64,000 nucleotides of DNA from Duganella qianjiadongensis (GCF_009857915.1 NZ_WWCM01000010.1:142008-206007), one strand, 5' to 3'. Positions 20,667 through 30,113 are shown, counted from the first letter of the stretch. Notes: a model not told the origin generated them from the sequence alone. Translations and numbers: made by a program.

Positions 20667-20713
20667 GGAAAAAACTACGGGCGCGACACAGCTATCAAAG
20701 CTGCTACGCGCCC
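20667..20713 (-). terminator. Intrinsic terminator after phaB
   Basis: On the minus strand, GGGCGCG pairs with CGCGCCC and an inner CAGCT pairs with AGCTG. The stem is followed within 4 nt by six T residues. It begins about 20 bp after the phaB stop. Confidence 0.75.
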
Positions 20714-20734
20714 GCGCTGCAGGAGGACCCCGCC

Positions 20735-21475
20735 TTAGGACATGTGCTGGCCGCCGTTAATGGCGATATTGGCGCCGGTGACGAAGGCAGCTTCGTCCGA
20801 CGACAGGTAGGCCACCAGACCGGCCACTTCTTCCGGTTTGCCCAGACGGGCCATCGGAATCTGCGGGATGATTTTGCTATCAAGCACTTCCTGCGGGATC
20901 TCCATCACCATCTTGGTGCCGATATAGCCGGGCGAAATGGTGTTGACGGTCACGCCCTTGCGCGCCACTTCCAGCGCCAGTGCCTTGGTGAAACCGTGCA
21001 TACCGGCTTTAGCGGCCGAGTAGTTGGTCTGACCGAACGCGCCTTTCTGGCCGTTGACGGAAGAGATGTTGATGATACGGCCCCAGCCGCGCTCCACCAT
21101 GCCGTCGCAGACTGGCTTGGTCATGTTGAAAACGGAATCCAGATTGGTGGCCATGACGGCGTCCCAGTTCGGTTTGTCCATTTTCTTGAAAGTCATGTCG
21201 CGCGTGATACCGGCGTTGTTCACCAGCACATCGATCGGACCGATGTCTTTTTCAATGGCGGCAATACACGCCTGGGCGGAATCATAATCCGCCACATCGC
21301 ACGGGTAGGCGCGGAAGTTGTAGCCCTGGTCACGGGTAGTGGCCAGCCATTGTTCTGCTTTGGTATTACCGGGGGAATACGTGGTAACGACGGTATAGCC
21401 CAGTGCCGACAGTTTGAAACATACGGCTTCACCCAGACCACCCATGCCACCGGTTACTAATGCAACTCTTGCCAT
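20735..21475 (-). CDS. phaB: Acetoacetyl-CoA reductase
   Basis: 246-residue short-chain dehydrogenase that reduces acetoacetyl-CoA to (R)-3-hydroxybutyryl-CoA with NADPH, the second step of polyhydroxybutyrate synthesis. It has the Rossmann motif TGGMGGLG at 8-15, NNAGITRD, the catalytic serine in INISSVNGQKG and YSAAKAG. The start is ATG at 21475 with AGGGGAC upstream; the longer frame to 21562 has no ribosome site. phaA ends 91 bp upstream on the same strand, giving a phaA-phaB unit. The polymerase gene phaC is not in this window. Confidence 0.96.
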   Translation of the reverse strand: MARVALVTGGMGGLGEAVCFKLSALGYTVVTTYSPGNTKAEQWLATTRDQGYNFRAYPCDVADYDSAQACIAAIEKDIGPIDVLVNNAGITRDMTFKKMDKPNWDAVMATNLDSVFNMTKPVCDGMVERGWGRIINISSVNGQKGAFGQTNYSAAKAGMHGFTKALALEVARKGVTVNTISPGYIGTKMVMEIPQEVLDSKIIPQIPMARLGKPEEVAGLVAYLSSDEAAFVTGANIAINGGQHMS

Positions 21476-21566
21476 TTCTCGTCCCCTCTTAAATTGACAC
21501 AAAAAATCAACACAGAAAAATCCGGGCTGCGGCGTAGCGGCCGCAGCCTCGGGTACTGCCAAGCTA

Positions 21567-22745
21567 TCAGGCGCGTTCGATCGCCAGTGCGACGCCCATG
21601 CCGCCGCCTATGCACAGCGAGGCCAGGCCTTTCTTGGCATCACGGCGCACCATTTCGTGGATCAGCGTGACCAGAATACGGGCGCCCGATGCACCAATCG
21701 GGTGACCGATGGCGATGGCGCCGCCGTTCACGTTGATCTTGCTGGTATCCCAGCCCATTTCCTTGTTCACGGCCACCGCCTGGGCAGCGAAAGCTTCGTT
21801 AATTTCCATCAGGTCCAGATCGTCCGGCGTCCAGCCGGCTTTTTTCAGGCACAGCTTGGCAGCGGTGACGGGGCCCATGCCCATGATGGCCGGATCGATA
21901 CCGGACGAGGCATAAGCTTTGACCTTGGCCAGTATCGGCAGGCCCAGTTCTTTGGCCTTGCTTTCCGACATCATGATGACGGCCGCTGCGCCATCGTTCA
22001 GGCCCGAAGCGTTACCGGCGGTGACGCTGCCGTCCTTGGCGAAGGCGGGACGCAGAGCGGACAGCGCTTCGATGGTGGAGCCCGGTTTGATGTATTCGTC
22101 GCTATCGAAGACGATGCTGCCCTTCTTCTGGACGATTTCCAGCGGCAGGATTTCGTCCTTGAATTTGCCGGCTTTCTGCGCGGCTTCCGCCTTCAATTGC
22201 GATTGCAGGGCGAATTCGTCCTGCTCGGCGCGCGAAATCTCGTATTTCTTGGCCACGTTTTCCGCCGTGGTGCCCATGTGGTACTGGTTGTACACATCCC
22301 ACAGGCCATCAACGATCATGCTGTCGGTCATCTTGAAATCGCCCATGCGGAAACCGTCGCGCGAACCATTCATGATGTGCGGCGAAGCGCTCATGTTTTC
22401 CTGACCACCGGCGATGACGATCTCGGCGTCGCCAGCCTTGATGGCTTGCGCGGCCAGATGGGTGGCCTTCAGGCCGCTACCGCAGACGTGGTTGATGGTA
22501 AAAGCGGGTACCGAATTCGGCAGGCCGGCCTTGATCACGGCCTGACGGGCCGGATTCTGGCCCACGCCAGCGGTCAGCACCTGACCGAGGATAGCTTCGC
22601 TGACCAGATTGCCGTCCAGACCGGTTTTGGCCAGCAACCCCTTGATTACGTGTGCGCCGAGTTCGGCAGCTGGAGTCTTGGCCAGCGAGCCACCGAATTT
22701 ACCTACGCCAGTACGGCCAGCGGCCACGATCACTACATCATTCAT
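21567..22745 (-). CDS. phaA: Acetyl-CoA acetyltransferase (beta-ketothiolase)
   Basis: 392-residue biosynthetic thiolase that joins two acetyl-CoA to acetoacetyl-CoA. The acyl-accepting Cys88 is in [10 protein letters not shown], the conserved [10 protein letters not shown] lies near 348, and the second catalytic cysteine is in [10 protein letters not shown]. The start is ATG at 22745 with GGAGA 6 nt upstream. It is the first gene of the phaA-phaB unit. The leader carries a triple 12-bp tandem repeat. Confidence 0.96.
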   Translation of the reverse strand: MNDVVIVAAGRTGVGKFGGSLAKTPAAELGAHVIKGLLAKTGLDGNLVSEAILGQVLTAGVGQNPARQAVIKAGLPNSVPAFTINHVCGSGLKATHLAAQAIKAGDAEIVIAGGQENMSASPHIMNGSRDGFRMGDFKMTDSMIVDGLWDVYNQYHMGTTAENVAKKYEISRAEQDEFALQSQLKAEAAQKAGKFKDEILPLEIVQKKGSIVFDSDEYIKPGSTIEALSALRPAFAKDGSVTAGNASGLNDGAAAVIMMSESKAKELGLPILAKVKAYASSGIDPAIMGMGPVTAAKLCLKKAGWTPDDLDLMEINEAFAAQAVAVNKEMGWDTSKINVNGGAIAIGHPIGASGARILVTLIHEMVRRDAKKGLASLCIGGGMGVALAIERA

Positions 22746-22794
22746 TTGATTCTCCAATGTGCCGGCACCAGCCAGCGAGGTTGAGCAAAATCTT

Positions 22795-22830
22795 TAGCAA
22801 CATCAATAGCAACGTCAATAGCAACATCAC
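22795..22830. repeat. Three tandem 12-bp repeats in the phaA leader
   Basis: The units are TAGCAACATCAA, TAGCAACGTCAA and TAGCAACATCAC, head to tail, differing at two positions. They lie 50-85 bp before the phaA start codon. Confidence 0.75.
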
Positions 22831-22993
22831 GAGCCAAAACATGAACTTTTATCATACGCCCCGTCACCCCTGTCGTGCAGGGTTTCGATGCTGCGCTGCC
22901 GCGAGAAATATCCAAATAAGGCCCAAATACGCCCGAATCTAGCAGCCACTTTTCTAGCAGCAAGCCTAGCAGCAAGCATGCCAAGGCCAGCAT

Positions 22994-23037
22994 GTTATCT
23001 ATCGTAAGTGTCAGATAACGCGGCTTCCTTGAGCCGC
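22994..23037. repeat. Adjacent inverted repeats downstream of metR
   Basis: GTTATCT/AGATAAC (7 bp, 12-nt spacer) is directly followed by GCGGCT/AGCCGC (6 bp, 6-nt loop). On the minus strand the GC stem comes first, after metR, but no real T run follows. It could be a weak terminator for metR or a binding site upstream of phaA. Confidence 0.45.
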
Positions 23038-23080
23038 ATCAAGCATTTATGAATTATTTTGAATAATCGCTAACTTTTTG

Positions 23081-23989
23081 TCACGATAATAATTTGATAC
23101 CGTCCAGCGAACTGGCGCACTGTTCCCGTATCACGTGCACGAAATCGCGCACATAGGCTTTGTGCTGCTGGGCTGGCGGAACGGAAACAAACAGATCGCT
23201 CCACAGCCCGGCCTCGCCGATGGGGCGCGCCATCACATAGTCATAATCGACGTAATTCTTGATGGCCCAGTTGGGTAGCGCGGCGATGCCGCGCCGGCTT
23301 GCCACCAGCTGCAGCACGGCCACCGTCAGCTCGGCGGTGCGGCGCTCGACCTGTACCCCGGCCGGTTGCAGTACTTCGCGAATCAGATCGATGCGCTGCT
23401 CGGGCACCGGATAGGTAATCAGGGTTTCGCCTTTGAAGTCAGCGGCCTGCAGGCGGCGCTGGGCAGCCAGCCGGTGCTTCTGCGCCATCACCACCAGAAT
23501 TTCGAAACGGAACAGGGGGAAGGTGGCGAATTCGTCGCCGTAATGAGAACCGATCACCAGATCGGCCGCGCCGCTGCGCAGCAGGTCGGCCGGTTCGCTG
23601 TGGAAGCCCGACACCAGATCGATTTCCACGTCGGGCCAGCGGCGGCGGAATTCATCCATCACCGGCATCAGCCAGTCGAAGCAGGTATGGCATTCCAGCA
23701 CCACCCGCAACTGGCCCGTATCGCCCTGCGTCAGGCGGGCCACATCGCGTTCCGCCAGTTCGATTTCGGGTAACAGCAGATCAGCCAGCTGCAACAGGCG
23801 CGCGCCGGTGGCGGTAAAGCTGATCGGCACGGATTTGCGTTCAAACAACGGCCCTTCGTAGCGATCTTCCAGCAACTTGATCTGATGCGACAAAGCCGAC
23901 TGGGTCAGGTTGAGCAGCTGTGCTGCACGGACCAGGCTGCCAGCCGAACGCAGAGCACTCAGGGTGCGTAGATGTCGAAGTTCTAGCAT
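23081..23989 (-). CDS. metR: LysR-family regulator of methionine genes
   Basis: 302 residues. The LysR winged helix is at about 1-60 (LRTLSALRSAGSLVRAAQLL, then LTQSALSHQIKLLEDRYE), followed by a periplasmic-binding-fold effector domain. MetR activates metE and senses homocysteine. The assignment rests on overall resemblance to MetR and on the divergent metE, which starts 107 bp away. The ATG at 23989 starts directly with the typical MLELRHLRTL. Confidence 0.93.
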   Translation of the reverse strand: MLELRHLRTLSALRSAGSLVRAAQLLNLTQSALSHQIKLLEDRYEGPLFERKSVPISFTATGARLLQLADLLLPEIELAERDVARLTQGDTGQLRVVLECHTCFDWLMPVMDEFRRRWPDVEIDLVSGFHSEPADLLRSGAADLVIGSHYGDEFATFPLFRFEILVVMAQKHRLAAQRRLQAADFKGETLITYPVPEQRIDLIREVLQPAGVQVERRTAELTVAVLQLVASRRGIAALPNWAIKNYVDYDYVMARPIGEAGLWSDLFVSVPPAQQHKAYVRDFVHVIREQCASSLDGIKLLS

Positions 23990-24095
23990 GGTCTATTAGA
24001 AATATTCATGTTAAGCCGCAAAATCTTTCGTTTTTATTATAGACCGGAATGCCGCACACTTTAGCGCACCAATATGAAATGCTTATGACAACACT
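23990..24095. promoter_or_regulatory. metR-metE divergent control region
   Basis: This 106-bp spacer between divergent genes is where MetR should bind. TTAGAAATATTCA (about 24000) and TGAAATGCTTATG (about 24074) each match only half of the TGAA-N5-TTCA MetR box, so the site is suggested by context more than by sequence. TATTATAGA near 24036 could serve as a -10 for metE. Confidence 0.4.
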
Positions 24096-26501
24096 ATGCA
24101 AACTACTTTCAACACTTCGGCCAGCAGCGCCGCGCCGGCCATCCTCAGCCACGTACCCGGCTATCCGCGCATAGGCGCAGCGCGCGAACTCAAGTTCGCG
24201 CTGGAAAGCCACTGGCGCGGCGAAATCGACGAAACCGCTCTGCAGGCCGTAGGCCGCCAGCTGCGCGCACGCCACTGGGAAGAACAGCAACTGGCCGGGC
24301 TAGACCTGGTCAGCGTAGGCGACTTTGCCTACTATGATCAGGTTGCCAGCCTCATCCAGCTGCTGGGCTGCGAACCGGCACGCTATGGTTTCAGCCCCGC
24401 GCAGTCCGAACTGAGCCGCTACTTCCGCATGGCGCGCGGCGCCAGCCATCCGGCAGCGGCGCACGGCACCCCTGCGCCCCCCGCCAACTGCGAACACAGC
24501 CAGTGCCAGCATGGCCGGCACGACGCCGGACTCGCCAGCAGCGCTGCACTGGAAATGAGCAAATGGTTCGACACCAACTACCACTATCTGGTACCGGAAT
24601 TCAGCGAATACACCGAATTTGCGCTGGCCAGCAGCCGCCTGTTCGATGAAGTGGCGGAAGCGCAGGCGCTCGGTCATTCCGTTAAAGCCGTGCTGCTGGG
24701 GCCGCTGAGCTTCCTCTGGCTGGGCAAGGTCCGCGGCGAGCAGCATTTCGAGCGGCTGGAGTTGCTGGAACGCCTGCTGCCGGTGTATGGCGCCCTGCTC
24801 AGCCGTCTCAAGCGGCAGGGCGTGAGCTGGGTGCAGATCGACGAGCCCATCCTCGGCCTCGATCTGCCGCCGGCCTGGCGCAATGCCTTCGAAACAGCCT
24901 ACTGGCAACTCAATCAGGCGGGCGCGCAACTGCTGCTGGCCACCTATTTCTCGCCGCTGGAAGAAAATCTCAGCCTGGCCTGCCGCCTGCCCGTGGCGGG
25001 CCTGCATGTGGACGGCGTGCGCGCTGCCCACGAACTGACCAGCATCGCCGACTGGCTGCCCTTGCATAAAGTACTCTCGGTCGGCATCGTCGATGGCCGC
25101 AACATCTGGCGCTGCGACCTCGACGCCGCGCTGGCCATCCTGCAGCCGCTGCTGGCCAAACGGCAGGGCAAGCTGTGGCTGTCTACCTCGTGCTCGCTGC
25201 TGCACGTGCCCTACACGCTGGCAGCCGAACACCAGCTCGACCCCGAAGTGCGCCCATGGCTGGCCTTTGCCCATGAAAAACTGGCGGAACTGGCCGTGCT
25301 CAAGCAGGCGCTGCAAGGCGCCGCCTATCCTGCCGCGCTGGCCACATCACGCGCCGCACTGGCCAGCCGCGCGCACAGCCTGCATCTGCACCGGCCCGAC
25401 CTGCGCGCCCGTCTGGCCGCCCTGCCGGCCCATGCCGACCAGCGCCAGTCGCCGTTTGCCAAGCGCCAGCAGGTGCAGCAGGCCAGATTGCAGCTGCCGG
25501 CCTTCCCCACCACCACCATCGGCTCCTTCCAGCAGACTGGCGCCATCCGCGCGGCGCGCGCCGCCTTCAAGCGCGGCGAACTGGATCAGGCCGGCTATGC
25601 CGAACGCATGCGCGCCGAAATCGCCGACGCCGTGCAGCGTCAGGAAGCGCTGGGGCTGGACGTGCTGGTGCATGGCGAAGCAGAACGCAACGATATGGTG
25701 GAATATTTCGGCGAACAGCTGGAAGGCTTTTTGTTCAGCCGCCATGGCTGGGTGCAATCCTATGGTTCGCGCTGCGTCAAACCACCCATCATCTACGGCG
25801 ATGTGCGCCGCCCGCAGGCCATGACGGTGGACTGGAGCGTGTACACCCAGAGCCTGACGGACAAGCCGGTCAAAGGCATGCTGACGGGGCCGGTCACCAT
25901 CCTGCAATGGTCGTTCGTGCGCGAAGACCAGCCGCGTCAGGAGACGGCGCGGCAACTGGCGCTGGCCATCCGCGACGAAGTGGCCGATCTGCAGCAGGCC
26001 GGCATCGCCATCATCCAAATCGACGAACCGGCCGTGCGCGAAGGCCTGCCGCTGCGGCGCAGCCGCTGGGACGCCTATCTGGACTGGGCCACCCGCGCCT
26101 TCCGCATCGCGGCCGGTGCGGCCAGCGACGCGACCCAGATCCACAGCCATATCTGCTACGCGGAATTCAATGAGATCCTGCCTCAGATCGCGGCCATGGA
26201 TGCCGATGTGATCACCATCGAAACCAGCCGTTCCGATGCGGAATTGCTGCAGGCATTGCGCCGCTTCCCCTACCCGAACGAGATCGGTCCCGGCGTGTAC
26301 GACATTCACAGCCCGCGCGTACCGGCGCAGGAAGAAATGGTGCGCTTGCTGCAGCGGGCCGCCACTGTGGTACCGGCGGCACACTTGTGGGTCAATCCCG
26401 ATTGCGGCCTGAAAACCCGCGGCTGGGCCGAAACCGAGAGTGCGCTGCGCAATATGGTGGCCGCAGCGCGCCAGCTGCGCGCCGGGCTGGCGCCTGCCTA
26501 G
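24096..26501 (+). CDS. metE: Cobalamin-independent methionine synthase
   Basis: 801 residues. It transfers the methyl group of 5-methyltetrahydrofolate (polyglutamate) to homocysteine. The zinc ligands are complete: His685 and Cys687 (HSHICYAE), Glu709 ([10 protein letters not shown]) and Cys770 ([11 protein letters not shown]). These sit a constant 44 positions after the E. coli ligands (641, 643, 665, 726). Most of the difference is an insertion at about 116-147 rich in Cys and His ([13 protein letters not shown]) between the RMARG and MSKWF segments. There is no clear ribosome site before ATG 24096, but the N-terminus [17 protein letters not shown] is right. It is divergent from metR. Confidence 0.95.
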   Translation: MQTTFNTSASSAAPAILSHVPGYPRIGAARELKFALESHWRGEIDETALQAVGRQLRARHWEEQQLAGLDLVSVGDFAYYDQVASLIQLLGCEPARYGFSPAQSELSRYFRMARGASHPAAAHGTPAPPANCEHSQCQHGRHDAGLASSAALEMSKWFDTNYHYLVPEFSEYTEFALASSRLFDEVAEAQALGHSVKAVLLGPLSFLWLGKVRGEQHFERLELLERLLPVYGALLSRLKRQGVSWVQIDEPILGLDLPPAWRNAFETAYWQLNQAGAQLLLATYFSPLEENLSLACRLPVAGLHVDGVRAAHELTSIADWLPLHKVLSVGIVDGRNIWRCDLDAALAILQPLLAKRQGKLWLSTSCSLLHVPYTLAAEHQLDPEVRPWLAFAHEKLAELAVLKQALQGAAYPAALATSRAALASRAHSLHLHRPDLRARLAALPAHADQRQSPFAKRQQVQQARLQLPAFPTTTIGSFQQTGAIRAARAAFKRGELDQAGYAERMRAEIADAVQRQEALGLDVLVHGEAERNDMVEYFGEQLEGFLFSRHGWVQSYGSRCVKPPIIYGDVRRPQAMTVDWSVYTQSLTDKPVKGMLTGPVTILQWSFVREDQPRQETARQLALAIRDEVADLQQAGIAIIQIDEPAVREGLPLRRSRWDAYLDWATRAFRIAAGAASDATQIHSHICYAEFNEILPQIAAMDADVITIETSRSDAELLQALRRFPYPNEIGPGVYDIHSPRVPAQEEMVRLLQRAATVVPAAHLWVNPDCGLKTRGWAETESALRNMVAAARQLRAGLAPA

Positions 26502-26508
26502 CCAGCGA

Positions 26509-26529
26509 CCGGCGCCGTTCTGGCGCCGG
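26509..26529 (+). other. GC hairpin after metE
   Basis: CCGGCGCC/GGCGCCGG, an 8-bp stem with a 5-nt loop, 7 bp after the metE stop. It is followed by A residues instead of T residues, so it is not a standard intrinsic terminator, though it could stabilise the transcript end. Confidence 0.4.
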
Positions 26530-26600
26530 AAAAATATCCGGCGAGCACATTGGGCGCTGGCCGCCGCCGCGCCCTGCCGCTGCCCTAACACTAGGCAAAA

Positions 26601-26635
26601 CCTGCAGCCCGGCGCATGGCCATCGGGGCTGCAGG
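26601..26635. repeat. Perfect 10-bp inverted repeat upstream of minC
   Basis: CCTGCAGCCC and GGGCTGCAGG with a 15-nt spacer that itself contains ATGGCCAT. No T run follows. It lies 94 bp before the minC start in an otherwise featureless 227-bp spacer. Confidence 0.45.
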
Positions 26636-26728
26636 CCGCGCAATTGCTGGCCCTGCCCTCCCCAGCGGCCGTTTTCCACAGTAGAATGCTGGAGCCCGTG
26701 CGGGCTTAACCTCATCACTGTGTCGCCC

Positions 26729-27490
26729 ATGTCCAAGAGCCAGTTTCAAAAGCCCATAGAAATCAAGATTTCCACTGTCGTCGCCGTGTCCGCCATACTG
26801 GCCACCTCCGACCGTCTGGCGCTCGACGCCGCCATGGCCGAAATGACCGGCGGTAGCACCGACTTTTTCGAAGACGACCTGGCCGTGATCGATGTCGGCG
26901 CGCTGCCGGCCGGCGGCGAGGCCATCGACTGGGGCGGCCTGATCGCCCTGCTGAAGAAATACCGTCTGAATCCTGTGGCCGTGCGCAATGCTGCGCCGGC
27001 AATGGGCGCGGCCATCGCTGCCCACGGCCTTAGCCTGGAAACCGCCGCGCCCCAGCGCGCCGAAGCGGAAGCGCCTAAAAAAGCCGCGCCAGCGCCCGCT
27101 CCGGCAGCGGCACCCGCCGCCGCTGATGCCATGCCGGGCGGCGCCCGCGTGATGATTATCGACACCCCGGTACGGGCCGGCCAGCGCATTTACGCACGCG
27201 GCTGCGATCTGGTGATTACCGCCGTGGTCAACAATGGCGCGGAAATCATTGCCGACGGCAGTATCCACGTCTACAACACTTTAAATGGCCGTGCTCTGGC
27301 CGGTGCTTCGGGCAACCCCGACGCGCGTATCTTTGCTATGGGCATGGCGCCGGAGTTAGTCTCCATTGCAGGCGTTTACCGCACATTTGAAGACGGTTTC
27401 CCCGCTGAATATGCACGCACCCCTGCGCAAATTCGCCTCAGCGGCGACCGAATCGATATACTATCTGTCAATTCAGCAACCCGCGCCTGA
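26729..27490 (+). CDS. minC: Septum site-determining protein MinC
   Basis: 253 residues. It inhibits FtsZ assembly away from midcell, recruited to the membrane by MinD. The N-terminal MinC domain is at about 5-105 ([19 protein letters not shown]), then an Ala/Pro-rich linker (about 112-140), then the C-terminal beta-helix domain ([38 protein letters not shown]). The start is ATG at 26729 (MSKSQF). The open frame extends far upstream into the metE end but only this ATG begins MinC. First gene of minCDE. Confidence 0.95.
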   Translation: MSKSQFQKPIEIKISTVVAVSAILATSDRLALDAAMAEMTGGSTDFFEDDLAVIDVGALPAGGEAIDWGGLIALLKKYRLNPVAVRNAAPAMGAAIAAHGLSLETAAPQRAEAEAPKKAAPAPAPAAAPAAADAMPGGARVMIIDTPVRAGQRIYARGCDLVITAVVNNGAEIIADGSIHVYNTLNGRALAGASGNPDARIFAMGMAPELVSIAGVYRTFEDGFPAEYARTPAQIRLSGDRIDILSVNSATRA

Positions 27491-27529
27491 GCAGGCGCCG
27501 GCGTATCCACTCTCTGAAAAGGAATTTTT

Positions 27530-28345
27530 GTGGCGAGAATTATTGTTGTAACGTCCGGCAAGGGCGGTGTCGGTAAAACGACTTCCAGCGCCAGCTTCTC
27601 CACCGGTCTGGCCATGCGCGGCCACAAGACCGCCGTGATCGACTTCGACGTCGGTCTGCGTAACCTCGACCTGATCATGGGCTGCGAGCGCCGCGTGGTG
27701 TACGACCTGATCAATGTGATCAATAAAGAGGCCACCCTGACCCAGGCACTGATCAAGGACAAGCACTGCGACAACCTGTTCATCCTGCCAGCGTCGCAAA
27801 CGCGCGACAAGGATGCGCTGTCGGAAGATGGCGTGGAAGCTGTGCTGGCCGAACTGATCAACATGGGCTTCGAGTTCATCATCTGCGATTCGCCGGCCGG
27901 TATCGAACATGGCGCGCTGATGGCGCTGACCTTTGCCGATGAAGCCATCATCGTCACCAATCCGGAAGTGTCGTCGGTGCGCGACTCGGACCGCATTCTG
28001 GGCATCATCCAGGCCAAGTCGCGCCGCGCCCAGACCGGCGGCGAGCCCGTCAAGGAACACCTGCTGATTACCCGCTACGCACCGAAACGGGTGGAAGCGG
28101 ACGAAATGCTGTCCTACGAGGATGTGCAGGAGATACTGCGCATACCGTTGATCGGCATCATTCCGGAATCGGAATCGGTCCTGCACGCTTCCAACCAGGG
28201 TAATCCGGCCATCCATTTCAAAGGCACTGATGTAGCGGAAGCTTATGAAGACGTGGTGTCGCGCTTCCTCGGCCAGGAACTGCCGTTGCGCTTCACCACC
28301 TATGAAAAGCCCGGCCTGCTTCAGCGCATTTTCGGGAGCAAGTAA
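27530..28345 (+). CDS. minD: Septum site-determining ATPase MinD
   Basis: 271 residues. This ParA/MRP-type ATPase oscillates on the membrane with MinC and MinE. The deviant Walker A KGGVGKTT is at 11-18, followed by VIDFDVGLRNLDLIMG. The amphipathic C-terminal membrane-targeting helix is GLLQRIFGSK. It starts with GTG at 27530 behind AAGGA. It is 39 bp after minC and 2 bp before minE. Confidence 0.97.
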   Translation: MARIIVVTSGKGGVGKTTSSASFSTGLAMRGHKTAVIDFDVGLRNLDLIMGCERRVVYDLINVINKEATLTQALIKDKHCDNLFILPASQTRDKDALSEDGVEAVLAELINMGFEFIICDSPAGIEHGALMALTFADEAIIVTNPEVSSVRDSDRILGIIQAKSRRAQTGGEPVKEHLLITRYAPKRVEADEMLSYEDVQEILRIPLIGIIPESESVLHASNQGNPAIHFKGTDVAEAYEDVVSRFLGQELPLRFTTYEKPGLLQRIFGSK

Positions 28346-28347
28346 TC

Positions 28348-28599
28348 ATGGCACTGCTTTCCTTCCTGTTCCCGCAAAAACCGAAAACCGCCACGGCGGC
28401 CAAGGAGCGGTTACAGATCATCATCGCGCGCGAGCGCAATGGCCGTGCGGGTCCGGACTTCCTGCCCGCCCTGCACAAAGAACTGATCGACGTGATTTCC
28501 AAGTACACCAAGGTGAACGCGGACGACATCAAGATCTCGCTCGACCGTCAGGGCAATCTGGAAGTTCTGGACGTCAACGTGGTGCTGCCGGACGCTTAA
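28348..28599 (+). CDS. minE: Cell division topological specificity factor MinE
   Basis: 83 residues. It stimulates the MinD ATPase and drives MinCD off midcell. The N-terminal anti-MinCD region is present (SFLFPQKPKTATAAKERLQI, then IIARERN). The C-terminal topological domain follows (LPALHKELIDVISKYTKVN). It starts 2 bp after the minD stop, so it is translationally coupled, and has the normal family length. Confidence 0.97.
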   Translation: MALLSFLFPQKPKTATAAKERLQIIIARERNGRAGPDFLPALHKELIDVISKYTKVNADDIKISLDRQGNLEVLDVNVVLPDA

Positions 28600-28611
28600 G
28601 TCCGCCTCACC

Positions 28612-29121
28612 CTAGGGACGGCCGGCCCCGGCCGTCACCAGTTGCTGCGCCACCGCCGCACAGGCTTCCACATGCTGGTTGCCGATGTGGCGGAACACGG
28701 CAAAGCCTATCCCTGCCGAGGCCAGCTGGCCGGCCAGCGGCACCAGTTTGCCGGCCTGGCGCGCCACCAGCTTGACGCCGCTACGCTGCAGCAGCGGTAC
28801 CAGCAGTTCACGGGTAATCAGTTTCCCCACCAGCATACCGCCCACGCCGACTGCCGCCTCGTAGGCCAGCATGCGGTATTCCGGCTGCAAGCCTTCGATC
28901 TGGGCCGGGGTCAGGCCGAACGCCTGATTGATATCGTCGATCAGACGGGTGAACAGATGCAGATCCGACACCACGTCCAGCCCCGGTACCGGTATCGCGG
29001 CCACGCCGGCCGACAGCAGCGCGCGCCGTTTCACCAGCTGGCGGCATTGCAGGCGCAGCTGCGCCACCCGCTCCGGCGTGGCGCGTGCCAGTGGCCATGT
29101 TTGCTGTTGCTGTGTTGCCAT
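28612..29121 (-). CDS. DUF697/EcsC-like membrane-associated protein
   Basis: About 169 residues, starting at ATG 29121 (MATQQQQTWPL) with GGAG upstream; the frame to 29151 adds ten unsupported residues. Features are a basic N-terminal helix (RLQCRQLVKRRALLSAGVAA), IPVPGLDVVSDLHLFTRLID with a small, glycine/proline-rich hydrophobic turn, and further hydrophobic segments (AAVGVGGMLVGKLI, GQLASAGIGFAVFRHIG). This arrangement recalls DUF697 (YcjF) and EcsC-type proteins. The function is unknown. It is convergent with minE, 12 bp apart. Confidence 0.7.
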   Translation of the reverse strand: MATQQQQTWPLARATPERVAQLRLQCRQLVKRRALLSAGVAAIPVPGLDVVSDLHLFTRLIDDINQAFGLTPAQIEGLQPEYRMLAYEAAVGVGGMLVGKLITRELLVPLLQRSGVKLVARQAGKLVPLAGQLASAGIGFAVFRHIGNQHVEACAAVAQQLVTAGAGRP

Positions 29122-29226
29122 GCTTGCTCCGGGATGCCCAGACTGCGGCATCAGTCTGCTATTACTGTTTCTGATTTACAACTTTCTCATTGAAAACCCG
29201 CTTTTTCCAGTGTACCTTGTATTCAA

Positions 29227-29277
29227 CGCGTGGGTGCACGCGCTACGGCGATCACTTTCTATCAAGAAAAAAGTGAT
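29227..29277. repeat. Two inverted repeats upstream of the orphan response regulator
   Basis: CGCGTG/CACGCG (4-nt loop, 29227-29242) is followed by ATCACTTT/AAAGTGAT (11-nt spacer, 29251-29277). No T run fits a terminator well. They lie 100-150 bp before the regulator gene, so an operator is possible. A TATATT near 29330 could be the -10. Confidence 0.45.
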
Positions 29278-29375
29278 TCCATGATGAAAAAATTCGGCCA
29301 GTTGGCGGCGTTTTTTTATCAATCCCTGTTATATTCCGAGTGACTTACACTCAATTATTTCCCACAGGCAGCCGG

Positions 29376-30065
29376 ATGAGAATCGCCGTACTCGACAATG
29401 ACCGCAGCCAGTCCGACCTGATCTGTCAGGTACTGGGCTCGGTCGGGCATGTTTGCCACGGCTACCAGAACGCCAGAGACACCCTGCACCATCTGCGCAA
29501 GGACAGCTACGACATGCTGATCCTCGACTGGCAGGTGGTCGATCTGGGCGCAGCCGAAGTGCTGCGCCGTGGGCGCGAAAAACTGCCCGATGCGGCACCC
29601 GTGATGTTCCTCACCACCAGTTCGGGCGAAGACGATATCGTCGCCGGACTCGATGCCGGCGCCGACGACTATATGATCAAACCGCTGCGCCGCGGCGAGC
29701 TGGTAGCACGCGTGCAAGCCTTGCTGCGCCGTGCCTATCCTGCGCAGAACGGCGCCGAACAGCTGCAATTTGGCCAGTATCTGTTCGAAACCCGGCCCGG
29801 CCGCCTGCTCATGGACGGCACCGTGCTGGACGTGACGCAGAAGGAATTCGCGCTCGCTTTGTTATTTTTCCGCAACATCGGCCGGCCCCTGTCGCGCGCC
29901 TATATCCATGAAGCCGTATGGGTCAAGGAAAGCGCCGTGCCCTCGCGCACCATGGATACCCACGTTTCCCGCGTACGCAATAAACTGGCCCTGAAGCCGG
30001 AAAACGGCTACCGGCTGGTGCCCGTCTACAGCTATGGCTACCGGCTGGAGAAACTGGGCAGCTGA
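29376..30065 (+). CDS. OmpR-type response regulator (no adjacent kinase)
   Basis: 229 residues. The receiver domain is at about 1-118, with the acidic pocket in LDNDRSQ, phosphoacceptor Asp51 (MLILDWQ) and the conserved lysine in DDYMIKPLRRGE. The winged-helix DNA-binding domain is at about 130-225 (FETRPGRLLMDGTVLDVTQK, then MDTHVSRVRNKLAL). The start ATG at 29376 has AGG upstream; a GTG at 29340 is possible but adds a non-receiver sequence. No histidine kinase gene is adjacent, so its partner is encoded elsewhere. Its target is not visible. Confidence 0.92.
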   Translation: MRIAVLDNDRSQSDLICQVLGSVGHVCHGYQNARDTLHHLRKDSYDMLILDWQVVDLGAAEVLRRGREKLPDAAPVMFLTTSSGEDDIVAGLDAGADDYMIKPLRRGELVARVQALLRRAYPAQNGAEQLQFGQYLFETRPGRLLMDGTVLDVTQKEFALALLFFRNIGRPLSRAYIHEAVWVKESAVPSRTMDTHVSRVRNKLALKPENGYRLVPVYSYGYRLEKLGS

Positions 30066-30107
30066 TGGCGCCGGCCGCGCTATGATCAGCGGATAGCCAC
30101 TACACGG

Positions 30108-30113
30108 TATAAT
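30108..30113 (+). promoter_or_regulatory. Consensus -10 hexamer for hemA
   Basis: TATAAT, a perfect -10 box, lies 29 bp before the hemA ATG. No good -35 is seen 16-18 nt upstream. It overlaps an in-frame ATG at 30112, which rules that ATG out as the start because transcription would begin downstream of it. Confidence 0.6.

Larger units (their letters stand above)
22746..23080. other. 335-bp intergenic region upstream of phaA
   Basis: Lies between the metR stop and the phaA start, both on the minus strand. It holds the three 12-bp repeats close to phaA and paired inverted repeats next to metR. It also has a weak -10-like TATGAT on the minus strand near 22855. A minus-strand open frame of 83 codons spans it, but it merely reads through the repeats and is not believed. 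The phaA promoter is expected here. Confidence 0.5.

Noticed and set aside
22742..22993. 83-codon minus-strand frame upstream of phaA
   Set aside because: It reads through the 12-bp repeats (DVAIDVAIDVA) and shows no ribosome site or conserved sequence.
23990..24095. Full MetR box between metR and metE
   Set aside because: Both candidate sites match only one half of TGAA-N5-TTCA, so the box is treated as likely from context but unproven.
26509..26529. metE intrinsic terminator
   Set aside because: The stem is strong but is followed by A residues instead of T residues, so it is reported only as a hairpin.
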